64,000 nucleotides of DNA, taken from assembly GCA_963921425.1 (NCBI GenBank), contig OY992832.1:21860835-21924834 (forward strand). Direction: 5' to 3'. Source of the DNA: Dryas octopetala. Lineage: Eukaryota; Streptophyta; Magnoliopsida; Rosales; Rosaceae. Under the pieces are notes generated by a model. That model did no database searches. It was not told where the DNA came from and worked only from the letters and a program-made list of their open reading frames with translations. Below are positions 1 through 12,830 of the stretch, one piece after another. The translations under genes were made by a program, and so were the position numbers. Numbering within the stretch: position 1 is the first letter of the stretch; each line of letters opens with the position of its first letter.

Positions 1-99
1 AAATCCCAATTCTGGGACATTTCTTCTTCTTTTTTTAATCTCTCTCCTCAGAACTCATTAAGTATGTTTGAATAGATAGAAACATTTGGTTGGCTAATA

Positions 100-1421
100 A
101 TGGCAACAGCTCTGCTAGTCCCTTGCCTTTCCTCTGCTTCTTTCTTGAATAGCTATGGAGGACAACCAAGAATTTGCTGCTTTGCATCAATTCAACCATC
201 CAAGTCCAACTCTTACTTGAAACGTTTCAGAGTCAGAGCCCTCAAAGAGAAAACAGAGGAAATTAAAAACCCATCTTCATCTTCTTCACCTTCTGCTGAT
301 TCAGCTGAGGAAATTACCAAAAAGTATGGCCTCGAAGCTGGTCTCTGGAAGGTACCCATTTCTCTCTTTTGTCTTTTTCTTGTTTTCTGGGGTCACCCAA
401 TTGGGAATTTTCAATAGTAATCATGCAATTTCAATTTCTACATAGTTGGGCCTCATAATTGGTTGAAAGAATCTTTTCTTTTCCATATCGCTTATGTCAT
501 GTTATTCAAATTAAAAGGAAAAGCAAAAAATGTCACTTGCATGAGTTTAGAGGGGATCAGATGCAAGTAAGTTGCGAAAAGAGAAAGAGTTTCAAATCAA
601 AATTTTTGAATCTCAATTAATGAAGGACAAAAGGTCTAGTTCATTTTAAGCCAATTTGTAGTTGGGTGTTCCTTTCTTGCCTCATAAGATTTGTAGTAAA
701 AGTAGTTGGTAATACGAAGCTATAAATTTAAGTAGTTATGGAAAAATGCAGATATTCAGCTCAAAAGAAGGAAAGGACGGTGTAGAGAACAAGTCCAAGG
801 GAGATGAAGCCAAGCAACTGCTAGCAAAATATGGAGGGGCATACCTGGCCACCTCCATTATTCTCTCCATAATCTCTTTTTCATTGTGTTATGCACTAGT
901 CAGTGCTGGCCTTGATGTCCCAGCTTTGCTACAAAAGGTACAAGCTTGCAATGCAAGTAATCATCATATGAACTCTTAGCAAACATATATTATGTAAGCT
1001 AGGGATTCTCGCATGCACACCAAGTCCGGATGAGATCCTATTCGTAAATCCTTTATGCCATTCATATATATAAAGCTTCTACAGACATGATCTTATACAA
1101 GAATTCTTCATGCATGAATCCGTATAGGATACCGCTGAACCCTGTGTGGGTAACCCAAGTGTGGATGTGAGAATTACCCTTACGTAAGCTGTATGGAAAA
1201 TTAAATTATACTTCTGATTGTATTTGTTTTTTTTGTTTTTTGTTTTTTGTTTTTTTTTTCAGGTGGGAATCTCCAGTGGTGAGACTGGAGAGAAGGTTGG
1301 GACCTTTGCTTTGGCATATGCTGCACACAAGGCTGCTTCTCCAATTAGGTTTCCTCCAACAGTAGCTCTCACTCCCATTGTGGCCAGATGGATTGGGAAG
1401 AAAGTAGACAAGGAAAAGTAA
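100..1421 (+). CDS. DUF1279 (FAM210-like) small membrane protein, probably chloroplast-targeted
   Basis: Three exons with GT-AG borders join in frame: 100-351, 752-937 and 1263-1421, giving 198 aa. The N-terminus (MATALLVPCLSS...) is rich in Ser, Ala and Arg with almost no acidic residues for about 50 residues, as in a plastid transit peptide. A Ser-rich linker follows, then the conserved DUF1279 core: KYGLEAGLWK at about 75-84, LLAKYGGAYLATS leading into a single hydrophobic segment at about 115-136, and a final exon with a Gly/Ala-rich stretch ending in PTVALTPIVARWIGKK. The order and length match plant FAM210-like (DUF1279) proteins, whose biochemical role is not established. Membrane location is seen; plastid import is inferred. 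It is convergent with the E2F gene downstream. Start choice: first ATG of the frame, directly opening the transit-like sequence. Confidence 0.88.
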
Positions 1422-2589
1422 CTTCTGCGGTTACTTATTTCATATAGGGATTTTTATTTCCTTGTTTGTAAAATCAACTGTAAAACTTCCTAGTCTTCTT
1501 TTTCCCATATGCCAATCAAGGTTTATACACTCCAAGTCCTTGAACTCAAAGTTTCTATATTGCAACTTTAGCTTGTGTAGTCATCATTCCACAGCACTAC
1601 CCCTCTGTTTTTATTTTTATATCTTCATTCAGGAGATGAGAAGGGTAAGAATGGAACTTTCGTTACATATGTGTATTTAGGGCATCTTCAAAATCACATG
1701 AATAGGCTTTACCTTATTGAGTAATTTAAATCATAAATTAATGACCAATGAAAAGAAGCAAAGCTATTACCAACAAAAAAAACTAGAGATTTTCAGCAAA
1801 ACAAATACAGCATAATAGATTCTAATTAAAGTAACAATCTCTCTTTACTTCGAATTTTAATTTCTAACTCACTTAAGGTTATTATTTAATTTGTTCGATT
1901 ATCATTCAACTTTTGATATATAAACAGATATTGATGGTCAGTGGTCACAGATATTGATACATAAACATTTGTACAACCATGATTCCCAAACATTTGCCAA
2001 CAGTTTTAAGTCATGCATGAAGGACGCAGCCTTACAAGACCCAACCCTTTGCTGACTAAGGGCTATGAACCCTTCAAATAATAATGTTATGCAGTAATTC
2101 GGCATCATAAAATGAGGTAAGTCCAGTTCAGCAAATAGCTCACGGTATAATTGAAAACAAAACAAGGCATCGGAACATAATTTTCCTTTTCTGGAGTCCT
2201 GAACCTACGAAAATTCGGTATAAACGATATCCAGACTTCCTTGATTACTTGCCAATCTACTTCTGTCTGCGCCTCACAAAAAAGCCTGCTGATTCTAATA
2301 ATATACAGGGATGCACTAACAATTGTAACAACTTATTTGCCACTAGACCACATGGATTATGTATATTACATCACTGTACAACATACCAGCTACCTCCATC
2401 TTCCATTCTATTCTTCCTTGCATGGACCTTCAGGGAACCCTTAGGCATCTCCCAGAACCTTCAATCCAACCTCCAGGATGCGACAAAGACACAAGATGGT
2501 TGGACATCATAGATTCTCAAAAAAAAAAAAAAAAAAAACACAAGCCCACATATCTGCATTGAGATTCATTAAGAAATCGTTTCTACGAT
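1422..2589. other. Convergent spacer between the DUF1279 gene and E2F
   Basis: This stretch should hold the 3' untranslated regions of both flanking genes. It is AT-rich with a poly-A run near 2520-2538. Only short frames without recognisable domains occur, and no repeat element with clear ends was seen. Confidence 0.6.
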
Positions 2590-3578
2590 TCAAGTCTTAG
2601 TAGGGTTGACAGTAGGAGGTACTTCAGTTGAACTGGAAGGCGGAGTTTGGGGCCGTGGTGTGCTGACATTAACCATGGTATAATCTTCATGAAGTGCCGC
2701 CAACTCATTCCATTCAACCCCAGCTATAGTTGATAGTCAAGAAATTCAGTATTCACTGCCCAAAAATATTTCGACTAGTGAAATATAACTTTAAAGAAAA
2801 TATCATAAAAGAAATAAGACAACATCTTTCTTGACAAGGATACGTTCTGTTCTCCACATGTCTGTGATGCTAACATCGGCATCTGATAAAAGCCAGTAAT
2901 CTGCATCACTCTGAAAAGGTAACAACAAATGTTGACACTTACTCTTACTTATAAGTCAAAATAATTCTCTTCTCAGTACAACAAAAGACTTTAACATGTG
3001 GCACAACGTTTTGCAAAAGTTTTCTGGCCATATTATTGTAAAATATTATTAGAAAAAAAAAAAATCTTTATTCGGTTAAAGAACCACAGCTCTGTAAGAT
3101 GGTTTGCAACTAAAATACTGGATTTGTAGAAGTGTCTAAGAAAAAGGAAAGCCTTCATTAAAATTTTCTTACAACGTTATATACACATTTTAGGGTATTT
3201 TTCTACTCAGACATCTCAAAAGTAGAATATGTTACTTGTGCACAACTATTGTTGCCAGATCCACTGAACCCAACCAATAAAAAAGAAAACTGTTTTTGTC
3301 TTACAGATAGGTAATGGTAAAATCAATTTAGATGCCAAACTTACATCAACATCTGAGGGAACAATCTTCATGATCCCACTCATGAAGTCCTGAGAAGCAG
3401 TGGGATCAGAGCACATTCTATGAACATCTTGTCCCTGCACTTCAACATCCTTCCCTCTATCCTCTGTGACCACTTCTGTAGCTGTGTTCTCATTAAACCC
3501 TGAACTTGAAGGGAGGTTTGGACGATCTTCGACACTGTTAATCTCCTCGAACTTCTCCTCAAATTGACTAGAATGGTA

Positions 3579-3649
<71 letters not shown>

Positions 3650-6600
3650 GTATAATTCATTGTAATTCGATCTAGGCCAGCAGGAGAAAAACATTAACTG
3701 CCACTCTTAAAGTAAAAACATGCAACAGGAAACAACAGTACCTGACAAGGTAAACATCTATTGGACCCAGCATGCTTCTCAGAACCATCCTGTATCGCCC
3801 TTGGGGATAGTCAACAGCCTAGTACATGGTAGAAAAGTTTTATTTAAAAATAAGCATGTACAAGCCTACATGAATTTTTAATAAAGTACTGTTTTGTCCT
3901 GAATTACCTCATCAGGATCTGGGACTTCAAGAGTGGTGCCATGTGGAGCTTTGATTGCTATTAAGGTTTCATTCTGAAAGAAGCAATGAATTGAAAATTC
4001 AATTTCACAGCAAAAAGGAGAATGTTTTGTTAGAAAATGCAGAATGGGGAACAATGACAATTGTATTGATGGCAATAGCAAACACCTACCTGCAAACAGG
4101 GTAAGCCCTTGATATCTTCTTCAGTGACAAAAAGCCATCTACCAAAATAAAAACATAAGCTGAGATAAGTGTGTGCATTTGTTGCATCAGGCTAAGCTAA
4201 AAATAGAATCTGTTGAAAACTAGTCAATGATGACCCTCTACAGAAAGTAACTGAACATGGGTGAACATAAAAGGATAAAACTTTACTTCTTATTGCTTTC
4301 ATCTTCACTCAGATCCCTCAACCTTTCCTCCATTTCTCTGAACAATTTAATAGCCTCAGCACAACCAAAACGTTACCAAAAGTATTAAAAAAAAAAAAAA
4401 AGAGCAGCATCACCCAAGAAATAACAAGATAACCTTATTTGCTCATCTAATCTGCGCTCCTCAATAGATAGGTTTTCCACTTGTGCCTGAGATGAAAAAT
4501 ATTGTGAATGAGGCTAAATCTGTACAACTGTACCTTCAGAGATATGCAAACATTATTTCTGAATCTTATATCCACAATGACAATAATATAGCAAGCTCAA
4601 CTAAACAAAAGCCTTGCCAAACTCTTTCCAGTCAACAACACAAAATCCTGCTAGTCATTCATATTCAAATGTATTACACAAAATTGGAACTGGAAAAAAC
4701 TTGTGGACTGAAATCTAGCAAGCTCAACTAAGAAAAGCCTTGTCAAACTATTTGATATTCAAATGCATTACACTAAAAATTAGATCTGGAAAAAACATGA
4801 AGATGAAAGTGAAATGACTGATGTCATGGTAAGAACCAAGACAAGCTGAAGTTCAAACATGGAAAACAATTTGCAGAGCAAACCCAACCAGTCAGCACCA
4901 AAGATGTTCAGTTTTGATTTATGTGCTCGTTTACTTGCTTATAGGTCTAATGCTGCCTTTTTATTCAGCTAATACTTTTTATTCAGGCTGGAATCAACAA
5001 TGCTTGCAAAGTTGGATATTGACACTTCCAAAAAGAAAAAGGAACAAAATAATAGCATAAACAAAAACAGCATGTGTACTTGCAAGCAAACAAAGAGACA
5101 ATTCCAAAAGCTGACCCAAGACAGAGCAATCCAAGCATTAGCATGCCAAACAACAGGTTCTCTTTTTTTCCATACCTGTAAATCAGCATAATTTTCATCC
5201 AGGTCCCCTGTCCTCGAGACATCAAGTCCCCTAATCAACCAATCATCCAACTTTTGAGTAACTTATAATGTACGGTGGATACTGAATTTCCACATCTTAG
5301 TATAATGTGAAAAAAAAATTAAAAATTCAGAAAGAAATCCAACTAATTTCTCTTACTTCCACTGTATTCTATTTTTGAGCTTCTTTTCTATTAGACCAAT
5401 TCCTTCAAGAACATTTGTTATATCATATATCCGCCTCTTTTGCACCTATAGCAAGAGAACACTTATCATTAACAGAACCTCGACATAGGATACATTAAAA
5501 CAGATAGGAAAGTAGCCACCTCTAAAGTATCAGCAGCTTTATTGAGATCTAGAATACCATCTTCCGCATGTTTGATCAGATTGATAAACTTCTTTGTTAA
5601 GAGACCTGAATGAGAATAGTAAGACATTTCTCTAACACTTGCACATGCACTTTCTCTAAAACATCTAAGAAAAATTAACTTACTCTTCTTGCTAAGAACC
5701 TAAATAAATAAATGATAAAACTTAATAAAAGCACAGGAAAATGTTTTTTACCTAGGGAGCTGTCATAACGACAAGGACCAGCGGGAGTAAGATTAGCGCC
5801 AGCAGGAGAACCTGTCAATTATACAGATTATATGCTAGTGCCTATGGAAGGTAAGAAGAAAAGTAATTGACTAAGCACATCTACAAAAGTCTTGTAGCAT
5901 AAACTTTGAACTTTTCCTCAGAAATAAAGTAGATATACAAATACAAGTATGGGAGCCCACCAGACAAATTTTGAAAATAATACTCACCCACATTGGAAGC
6001 AGGAGTCTGTGGTCCAGATCTATTGCACTTTGTAAGCCTTGATGCTTTGTTTGCCTTTCCCACCTTGATTGACACGGGAGTTTGAAGAGGGCTGTTAACT
6101 ACTTCAGTGCATCCAGGAGCAGCTGTCCTATCACTAGACTCGGCTTCACAATCTGCTGCATCACTCTTCCGCTTTAGCTGCTAATACAGCATTTAGTTTT
6201 TCCAAACACAAAATTAGCACCAAATGAACCAACCAATTCAAATAATGAATTATATAGATGAAAATTAAGGCTCTTTTCCTTGTCATAAGTAAGGCTCAAT
6301 TCAAAATAAATTTAACTATGACAAATAATGATTATTAAGCATACAAGCTGAAACATTAACAACCAGCCTAAGTTTCAAGGAGAAAATGCACTAGAAAGAA
6401 AATTGGAAGGTTCCCAACTTATCATTTGAAGAAGAGATCACATATTATATATATACGGAGCGAATCTTACACGGGATTCCTCTTAGCGAGATCTGGCCCT
6501 GTTTGAATGGTGTTTTAAAGTTTCCAGAATGCACATGGTAACAGCGAGAACCTGAGGGGTAAACCCTAAGATCTAAACAACAATTCTACACCCTAAAGTA

Positions 6601-8716
6601 ACAAACTTCAAAAACTATAAAAGACAAAGGGTCATTTGAATGGCCTTTTAATGGCCAGGGATCCAGCAGAAAATATCCCGATCCTAATGCTTTTTGTGTA
6701 TATAATATATATAGGGAAATTTTCTCTTGCCAAACAATCGAGTATCTTATGTTAAAGACTGTCAATCTGGACAACTGATTAGGTGGAATTATATTTAAAT
6801 TGGTGCCCCATATTCAGTCTGAAAACATAAGATGCCAGATATCTGGAAAAGAACATTACCATATATATATATACATACATTTAGAGAGAGAGAGAGAGAG
6901 AGAGAGAAATGCTCCCTTGATAGACAATTTGGTATGTTATTTGTTAGACTTTCAGCCATGATTTCACATGATCAACAATCCAAATTGATGGTCTTGCAAC
7001 ATAACATGTCAAACTGTCTGATAAAAAGAATTACTATAATATATATATATGTATGTATATATATCTTAGTTGATAAAACATTCATCATCCGCAATGACTA
7101 AAGAAGACAGTGTTTCACTAAGGTAAAGAAAAAAAATAATTTCTAAATTACATAAATAATAATCGGTAAGAAAGGATTCATTATATTAAAGCTAGAGAAA
7201 ACAAAATATTAGCTGATTGTATAACAACTTTTTGGAAAACAAAGTCCAATTTTGCTTGGTATATGGAAAGCTTCGTTGTGAAATTACTTAGACACTTATT
7301 GCTCCTATTTCCTTTCTTTCACTGCATGTCACTTAGAAATAACCAGGTACTTTACAAACAAAAGAGGATGAGAATAGACTTACAAAAGCTCCTATAAGAA
7401 CACCAAATCATCTCCAGTTTTAAGGGTATACTATGCCTATGAAATATATGGCGTTAATTAGCCTACGGCATCTCTCTTAGTGGCTTAAGACTGGAATTTA
7501 CTAAGAATACTTAAAATTGACAACCTTGAGTACATAAAAACAGATAAAAATCAGAGGACGATATTCAGTCACCACAACCATTTGTAACCTAGTTGAAGAT
7601 ATTTAGGAGAGATTGGTCTAACAAATACCAAATCCAACAAATCCTGTGAGGTACAGACAGCTGTTTTCCTTTTTTTGTTTTTTGTATTAACTTTTGGGTA
7701 TGTATAGACATGCATATGCAGCAGACACTATTTTAATTTCCAAAGCTATACTTTTCCTATGTTGGTTTTAATGCATCAAAGAAGAACCTACAACAAAGAG
7801 AATTAAAAAATGCATTTAGATTACAAATAGAGGGTATCCAATCATTTAAAATCTGTCTGAAGTTAGTAGTGTCATTTAAAGATCATGTCAACGAGTATGT
7901 AACATAGAGCACCATAACAATAGACAACTTGTCCAATCATTCATACTTCATATGTTTGCCTTCACTTTTCAACCAACAACAAAGTTTGAAATCTGACCAA
8001 AAGAAACACAAACAAACTTGAAAATGCAAACCTAGCTCAATAAGTTTCTACTACATTAAATTCAGAAAAATATTACACATACTACCAAAAATTAAAGAAG
8101 ATATGTAATACTCCGGAGTGTAAATTGATGCCCTCGCCATGTAAAGTTCCTTCTCTTATTTTTTGCATTTCCTCGTTTTGCCAAATATCATCTGCCTTTG
8201 TTGATTGTGGGTTAAGAAAACAACGATTCAGATCTTCTACCCCGAATGTAAGCACACCAATAGCATTTTCATACCACATATTTCCCTCATCATATCAAGA
8301 TTGAAATTAGGAACAACTGCAATCACACTAATAGCATTTCCCTAAATCACAATTGCTAAAACGAAAACCCAGTCAACAAACACTTTCAACAAATCCAAAG
8401 CTGGAGAACAAATTCCAATCACTAATTTCAGCAAAACTAAAACCCCAATTAGTAATTACACTCACTAATGAAGCAGATCTTAAACACTACAGTCCAAATA
8501 TGTGAGACAGAGACTCACAGGGGGCTTAACCAGAATGCCATCAGCTCCTTGATCAGTGAGTTGGCGCGGGTCGGCGGCGGGAGCGAAGCCGTGATAGTCT
8601 ACTGCAGCTGAAAAGGGCGGCTTCATAGAGGAAAAGGGGAGCTGGCGTCTCAGGGGCTGCATGATCGGCTGGGGAGGGTGAGCCGGCGGAGGGTTCGGAG
8701 CCCGATAGCCCGACAT
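2590..8716 (-). CDS. E2F: E2F transcription factor (plant E2F/DP family, typical E2F with Rb-binding tail)
   Basis: Fourteen exons join in frame to 466 aa: 8519-8716, 5988-6180, 5752-5811, 5520-5605, 5357-5445, 5176-5230, 4434-4486, 4287-4337, 4090-4138, 3908-3973, 3742-3818, 3345-3567, 2844-2910, 2590-2723. The N-terminus is Pro-rich. The winged-helix DNA-binding domain spans about 131-209 with RYDSSLGLLTKKF and [14 protein letters not shown] heptad-like dimerisation stretch covers about 228-262, the marked box about 262-325 (WLFVTEEDI..., [22 protein letters not shown]), and a C-terminal retinoblastoma-binding motif [19 protein letters not shown] lies at about 401-419. Typical E2Fs bind DNA as dimers with DP and are held by RBR at G1/S; that is family knowledge. 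The start at 8716 (MSGYRAP) matches relatives better than the upstream ATG. Intron 1 is 2.3 kb. The exon 7 donor (GTTATC) is weak, and the exon 2 acceptor is a NAGNAG (6177 or 6180). Confidence 0.93.
3582..3646. repeat. (GA)n microsatellite in E2F intron 11
   Basis: An uninterrupted GA run of about 65 bp. Read in the sense of the E2F gene it is a (CT)n pyrimidine tract lying just upstream of the exon 12 acceptor at 3567. Confidence 0.95.
6883..6907. repeat. (AG)n microsatellite in E2F intron 1
   Basis: About 25 bp of pure AG repeat, preceded by a short (AT)n run. It lies in the 2.3-kb first intron of the E2F gene. Confidence 0.9.
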
Positions 8717-9749
8717 CAAGCGACCCGAACCGGATAGTGGGTTGGTGGGTTTTTTTTTTTGGGTTTGGGGGAGGGGAAGAGAAAACAAGGGATCGAAAAA
8801 TTGGAGGGAATTGAAAGAAATGAAAAGGAAAAAGGCGGTGGAAATGGAGGGAAAGTTTGGAACTTTGGAGGTGAGGGTGAGTGGGTGAGATGGTGAGATC
8901 TGGTGGTGGTGGTGGCTGTTTGGGAAAAAATAAAAAAGCGGGAGAGAGAGAGAGAGAGAAGAGAGCAGAAAACGAGGGAAAGGAAAGAAGGAGGGAATTT
9001 AGTTCGGATATTGATATGGAGGGAAGCACTTACCTCTTTTTCTATTTTTTGTTTTTATTCTTATTTTTATTTACTGTTTATTATATATCAGAAAATTGGT
9101 AATTATTACCTCAATACATATTTTTTTTTTTAATTTAAAATTTATAAAATATCAGTGGATTGTCTAACTGATTCTATTGAGAGATCATGTGGCATATGCT
9201 TGCGTGGTGTTATGATAACACAAATTGTAAAATGTATAATCATGAATGGTAAAAGTTTTAAGATTTTAAAATTTGGATATTAGTCACCAAAACTAACTTT
9301 GAAAAAAATAGTCATCAAATTCAATACGAAGTCAGCCAGCCAATTTGGGTTGAAAATTATTTTATATGAACTCAAATATGACATGAAATGAATAATAAAT
9401 GAAGTCCATTAGTGTGAAAACATGAGTAAGCCAATTATGATAGAATAAACACGTTTAATTAGTAATATGAAGATTTGACAAAAAAAACTAGTAATGTAAA
9501 GAAAATAATTAATTTTTTTATATTTTTATTATGTATTGTAAAGTTATTTTTTTAACTATGGAATTATTTTTTTATGGTCCTAAGTCCTAACACTATTTGC
9601 TTTACATATATAGATATGGAAGATAAAAACGAATTGCCACTCCTAATTTTTTGTTAAAAACTTCTAAAACGTGTGTCGACTGTCGACACATACTGAATTG
9701 AAATTTGAACAAAATAAATAGTGGCGGGCTTTGAGAATACAGATTGGTA
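8717..9749. other. Divergent spacer: E2F leader and upstream region
   Basis: The first 300 bases hold the E2F 5' leader, GA/purine-rich on the + strand with several ATGs in other frames that I do not read as genes. From about 9040 the sequence becomes very AT-rich without recognisable elements. The spacer separates E2F (-) from the small-protein gene (+). Confidence 0.5.
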
Positions 9750-9757
9750 GGCAAAGT

Positions 9758-9834
9758 TGGGCTTACAAGTGTCGGTGGATCCCCCAGTTGCAGGCCCAGG
9801 CTAGTCATTGTATATAGTGCTTTTGTTTTGGGCT
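9758..9834 (+). promoter_or_regulatory. Cluster of site II-type (TGGGCY) motifs upstream of the small-protein gene
   Basis: TGGGCTT at 9758, the inverted form AGGCCCA at 9792 and TGGGCT at 9829 lie within 80 bp, with a TATATA at 9811. Site II elements recur in promoters of plant housekeeping, ribosomal and mitochondrial genes and bind TCP factors. The motifs are seen; their use as a promoter is inferred from the spliced leader just downstream. Confidence 0.45.
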
Positions 9835-11524
9835 CCGGCCCCTTTGGTTCCCTAAAAAACAAAACAGAAAACAGAGATTTTTATTTATTTTATCTGAAAA
9901 TGGAGACAATAAGAAAGAGAGAATAGAGGGCTCTCTTGTTCTTCCCAATTTGCTTCTTTTCCTTCTTTCTTTCCAAAGCTCTTGTCTGGTAAGTGGACTG
10001 AATTTAGCTCATTTTTCAAGTTCAAGTTCAAGTTCAATTTCAGTTGAAGTTTGCTTAATTTGATTCTTGGGTAGTTTGCTTTATTTCTTTTACACATTTC
10101 TTTCATATTTTTCCTTGTTCTTTGGCCCGTTTGATTTTGAATATGAAGATGATGGTCGACCCAAATGGTAAAAAGGGCATTAATATGACAAAGCCGAAAC
10201 CAGAAACTTTAGGCTGAGGTGACCTTGTGTGAATGGTTGCATTGAATTGGAACATAATGCTATAGAAAATTTAATTTAGGTGTTGGCATTAGAAGAAAAT
10301 AATAAAACTAAATTAAAATATAACAAGTGTAAGCAGGAAGGATCGAGTTAGTGAATGCCCATAGCTAGGTTGTTTCTATTTTGTATTAATTTCTACTGTG
10401 ATTGATAGTTAAATTGTTTCATTTAGGAGAGGGAGCCACAGTAGCTAACCAGTGGGAGAAGGTCAGCTAGGCTTAGGCTTGCTCAGCTTAGTTTTGATAA
10501 ATTAACTGTTTATATTTGATTTAAATTGTTACCATTAATTAGATTTTGTTATGCGATATCATGTTCTTATCATATTACAAAGACATGTATATCACTGCTA
10601 ATGGGAAGGGTAGTCAATGGTCATGCAGTAGTTTTTAAAGCTACTACTAATAATAAGATATATTTTACGTAACCCAATTATTTTGTTGAAAATTATATTT
10701 TTGTTTCAAAGTAAATATGAATCCTAAAATATGATTTTCTAAACCAGCAGAAGTTTGATTTGCTTGTGCAATGGAAGTTCTGCACAAGTACGATCAGTTT
10801 CCTCAACCATGATTCTGATCAGTATGATCAGATTTTTGCTTTGCCTATACGCTGAAGTCACTCTGCACAAGTGTATGACTAGCGTTTCCACTATGTGGTT
10901 TGTTCATTAGTTTGTGATTGTACCCATTATTTTGATAATTATATATAGATGGGCATGTAGTCCTTTTTGGTGTAACTGTATAATGGCTCTTGTACATGTA
11001 TCACACTTAGTAGATTGAGCACATTGTGTTGGGTATACTTTGAAACCAAGGCTAGAGGCCCTATTATGATTGGTGTTGGTTAGTCAATTGTAGTCCATTA
11101 GAAACAAAATAAATTTTTTCAGGTAAATTGGGTTTAATAAAATATTCCTGCTATGATTTTCTGACAATTCTTGTATGTTTTTATTTCTGTTGTGAATAAG
11201 AAATATTTGAATGTATTGACAGATTCCCCTAGATCAAATTGAATATTTGAGATGAGAACTCTCTAAATTGGGTAGTCCCTTAGTGATTTTTATTATGCTG
11301 TAATTCTGAAGTGTTTTTTCTTTTGTAAACAAGACAAAGGTGACTTTCTCATTCTCTTTCAATTTCACCCATAAACAAATCTTATGTAGAAAAATCAGAT
11401 TTCCCCTTTCAACTAAATTTTCCAGTTGTCTTTTAAAATGGAGAATTATGCCATTGTATTCATGGAGGCAAATATGCGTCATGGGAGCAGCATGCCTTTG
11501 CGTGGTCAAGTCCAATGGTAATGT

Positions 11525-11589
11525 CCACCTGCTGGTATGGTTAAAGTCAATGTGGATGGGGCAGTGGCAACGCCAAGTATTATTGGAGC
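11525..11589 (+). pseudogene. Remnant of a LINE-type RNase H (RVT_3) domain
   Basis: Translation of this short frame gives PPAGMVKVNVDGAVATPS, which matches the hallmark start of the plant RVT_3 RNase H domain (P-P-x-G-x-x-K-x-N-x-D-G-A). The frame dissolves into the 28-bp tandem repeat right after. It is a short retroelement scrap inside a leader intron, not a gene. Confidence 0.6.
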
Positions 11590-11692
11590 AGTGTCATTCT
11601 TATGTGAGTATTGGAGCAGTGTCATTCTTCTTTGAGTATTGGAGCAGTGTCATTCTTCTGTGAGTATTGGAGCAGTGCCATTCTTCTGTGGT
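11581..11692 (+). repeat. 28-bp tandem repeat, four copies
   Basis: Copies begin TATTGGAGCAG at 11581, 11609, 11637 and 11665, an exact 28-bp period with few differences. The period is not a multiple of three. The first copy overlaps the end of the RNase H remnant, so the repeat grew from that sequence. Confidence 0.9.
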
Positions 11693-12830
11693 CAATCACT
11701 CTACTGAGAGGGAGTGTCTTGCTTGACATTTGTGTTTATTTGAACAATTTTCCTGTCCAGGGTAATTGTCTAATAGTATTTGGACAATTGAGTTGGAGAA
11801 AATTGAGAGTATCAGAAATTTGAAAAGTAACCTCTTCTACTCTGTTCTACTAATGGTATAGTGTAAATGTTCTCAGCCCCCGATTTAGGCATGGGGAGGG
11901 TATAGATATTAAACACTAACTTTCTAGTAGCATGGTAATCATATCATTATGGTTAGTTGGTATGATGGACCAGTAACATTTATGCATTTATAATTTTATA
12001 TTATAAAGTGCATTCTTAGATTCGGTCGCATGTGTATAAAGATTGGTGTCTTCTTTCAGACTTGTCATTAGCAATTTTTTTCAAGCATCATATAGTTGGT
12101 ACTGTTACTACATTTCCGATTATGATTAAGAATGTTTAATTGGTAAAACATGTTGAGGGATTAAATACTGTTCAATGAATATTTATCATTATAATTTGTG
12201 AACATGGTGTTTGTGACCTTTAATATTATTGATACCTGAAATCTTATTGCTTTCTTTGCTTCACTAGGATGCCTGATAATAATCCTCTGAAAATTCTATT
12301 TAGATCCTTGTGAATTTTGACTATATGTTTCCAATTTTCATTCTACATGCTGTTTACTGTGTTGAAAGTTGGCCAACAGAGAGCTCTCACGGATTAAGCA
12401 CGTCAAGCAACCTTTTTTTTTATTTTTCATTGTTCATTTTTGTTTGATGCTTGTGATTTTGCCAAATCCTTAGCTTTGCCATGAACATTTTAAGTTATTT
12501 GCCTTATTCTCTGCTTCAAGTTCTTGAACCAAAATTTTAGATTTAATTTTAATAATCTACCAATGTAAAATCATAAGGGAATTACTAATTCGCCAACAAG
12601 TTTGCTCCATCCACAGAGTGCTCTGTGAGAGATTTTGGATGCATGCAGCCTACAAAAATCTGCAATCCTTTGCTTCCTTGTTTACGAACTTTAACATGAC
12701 CTTTTGTAAGATAGAAAAATAAAACTAGAAAAGTTGAGTGATTGTTTGTCTTTGCACTAATTAAATTTATTTTCCATCAAGTGATGACTGCATTTTCTGA
12801 AGCTTGCAGGTTCACCTAAGTCCTCCTAAC

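Larger units (their letters stand above)
9989..12809 (+). other. Predicted 2.8-kb intron in the 5' leader of the small-protein gene
   Basis: A donor CTG/GTAAGT at 9988-9989 follows a pyrimidine-rich leader (about 9890-9988). A good acceptor TTGCAG ends at 12809, 21 bases before the start codon at 12831. The long introns typical of plant housekeeping leaders fit. Inside are a retroelement RNase H scrap and a 28-bp tandem repeat, listed separately. The splice is inferred from consensus only; a different first exon is possible. Confidence 0.5.

Noticed and set aside
8935..8960. Possible E2F binding site in the E2F leader (AAGCGGGAGA)
   Set aside because: The core matches only loosely (no TTT(C/G)(C/G)CGC), so autoregulation cannot be claimed.
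8553..9029. 158-aa frame at the E2F 5' end, minus strand
   Set aside because: It overlaps the E2F leader and exon 1 in a different frame and has low-complexity Ser/Pro/Phe content; the E2F frame is clearly the coding one.
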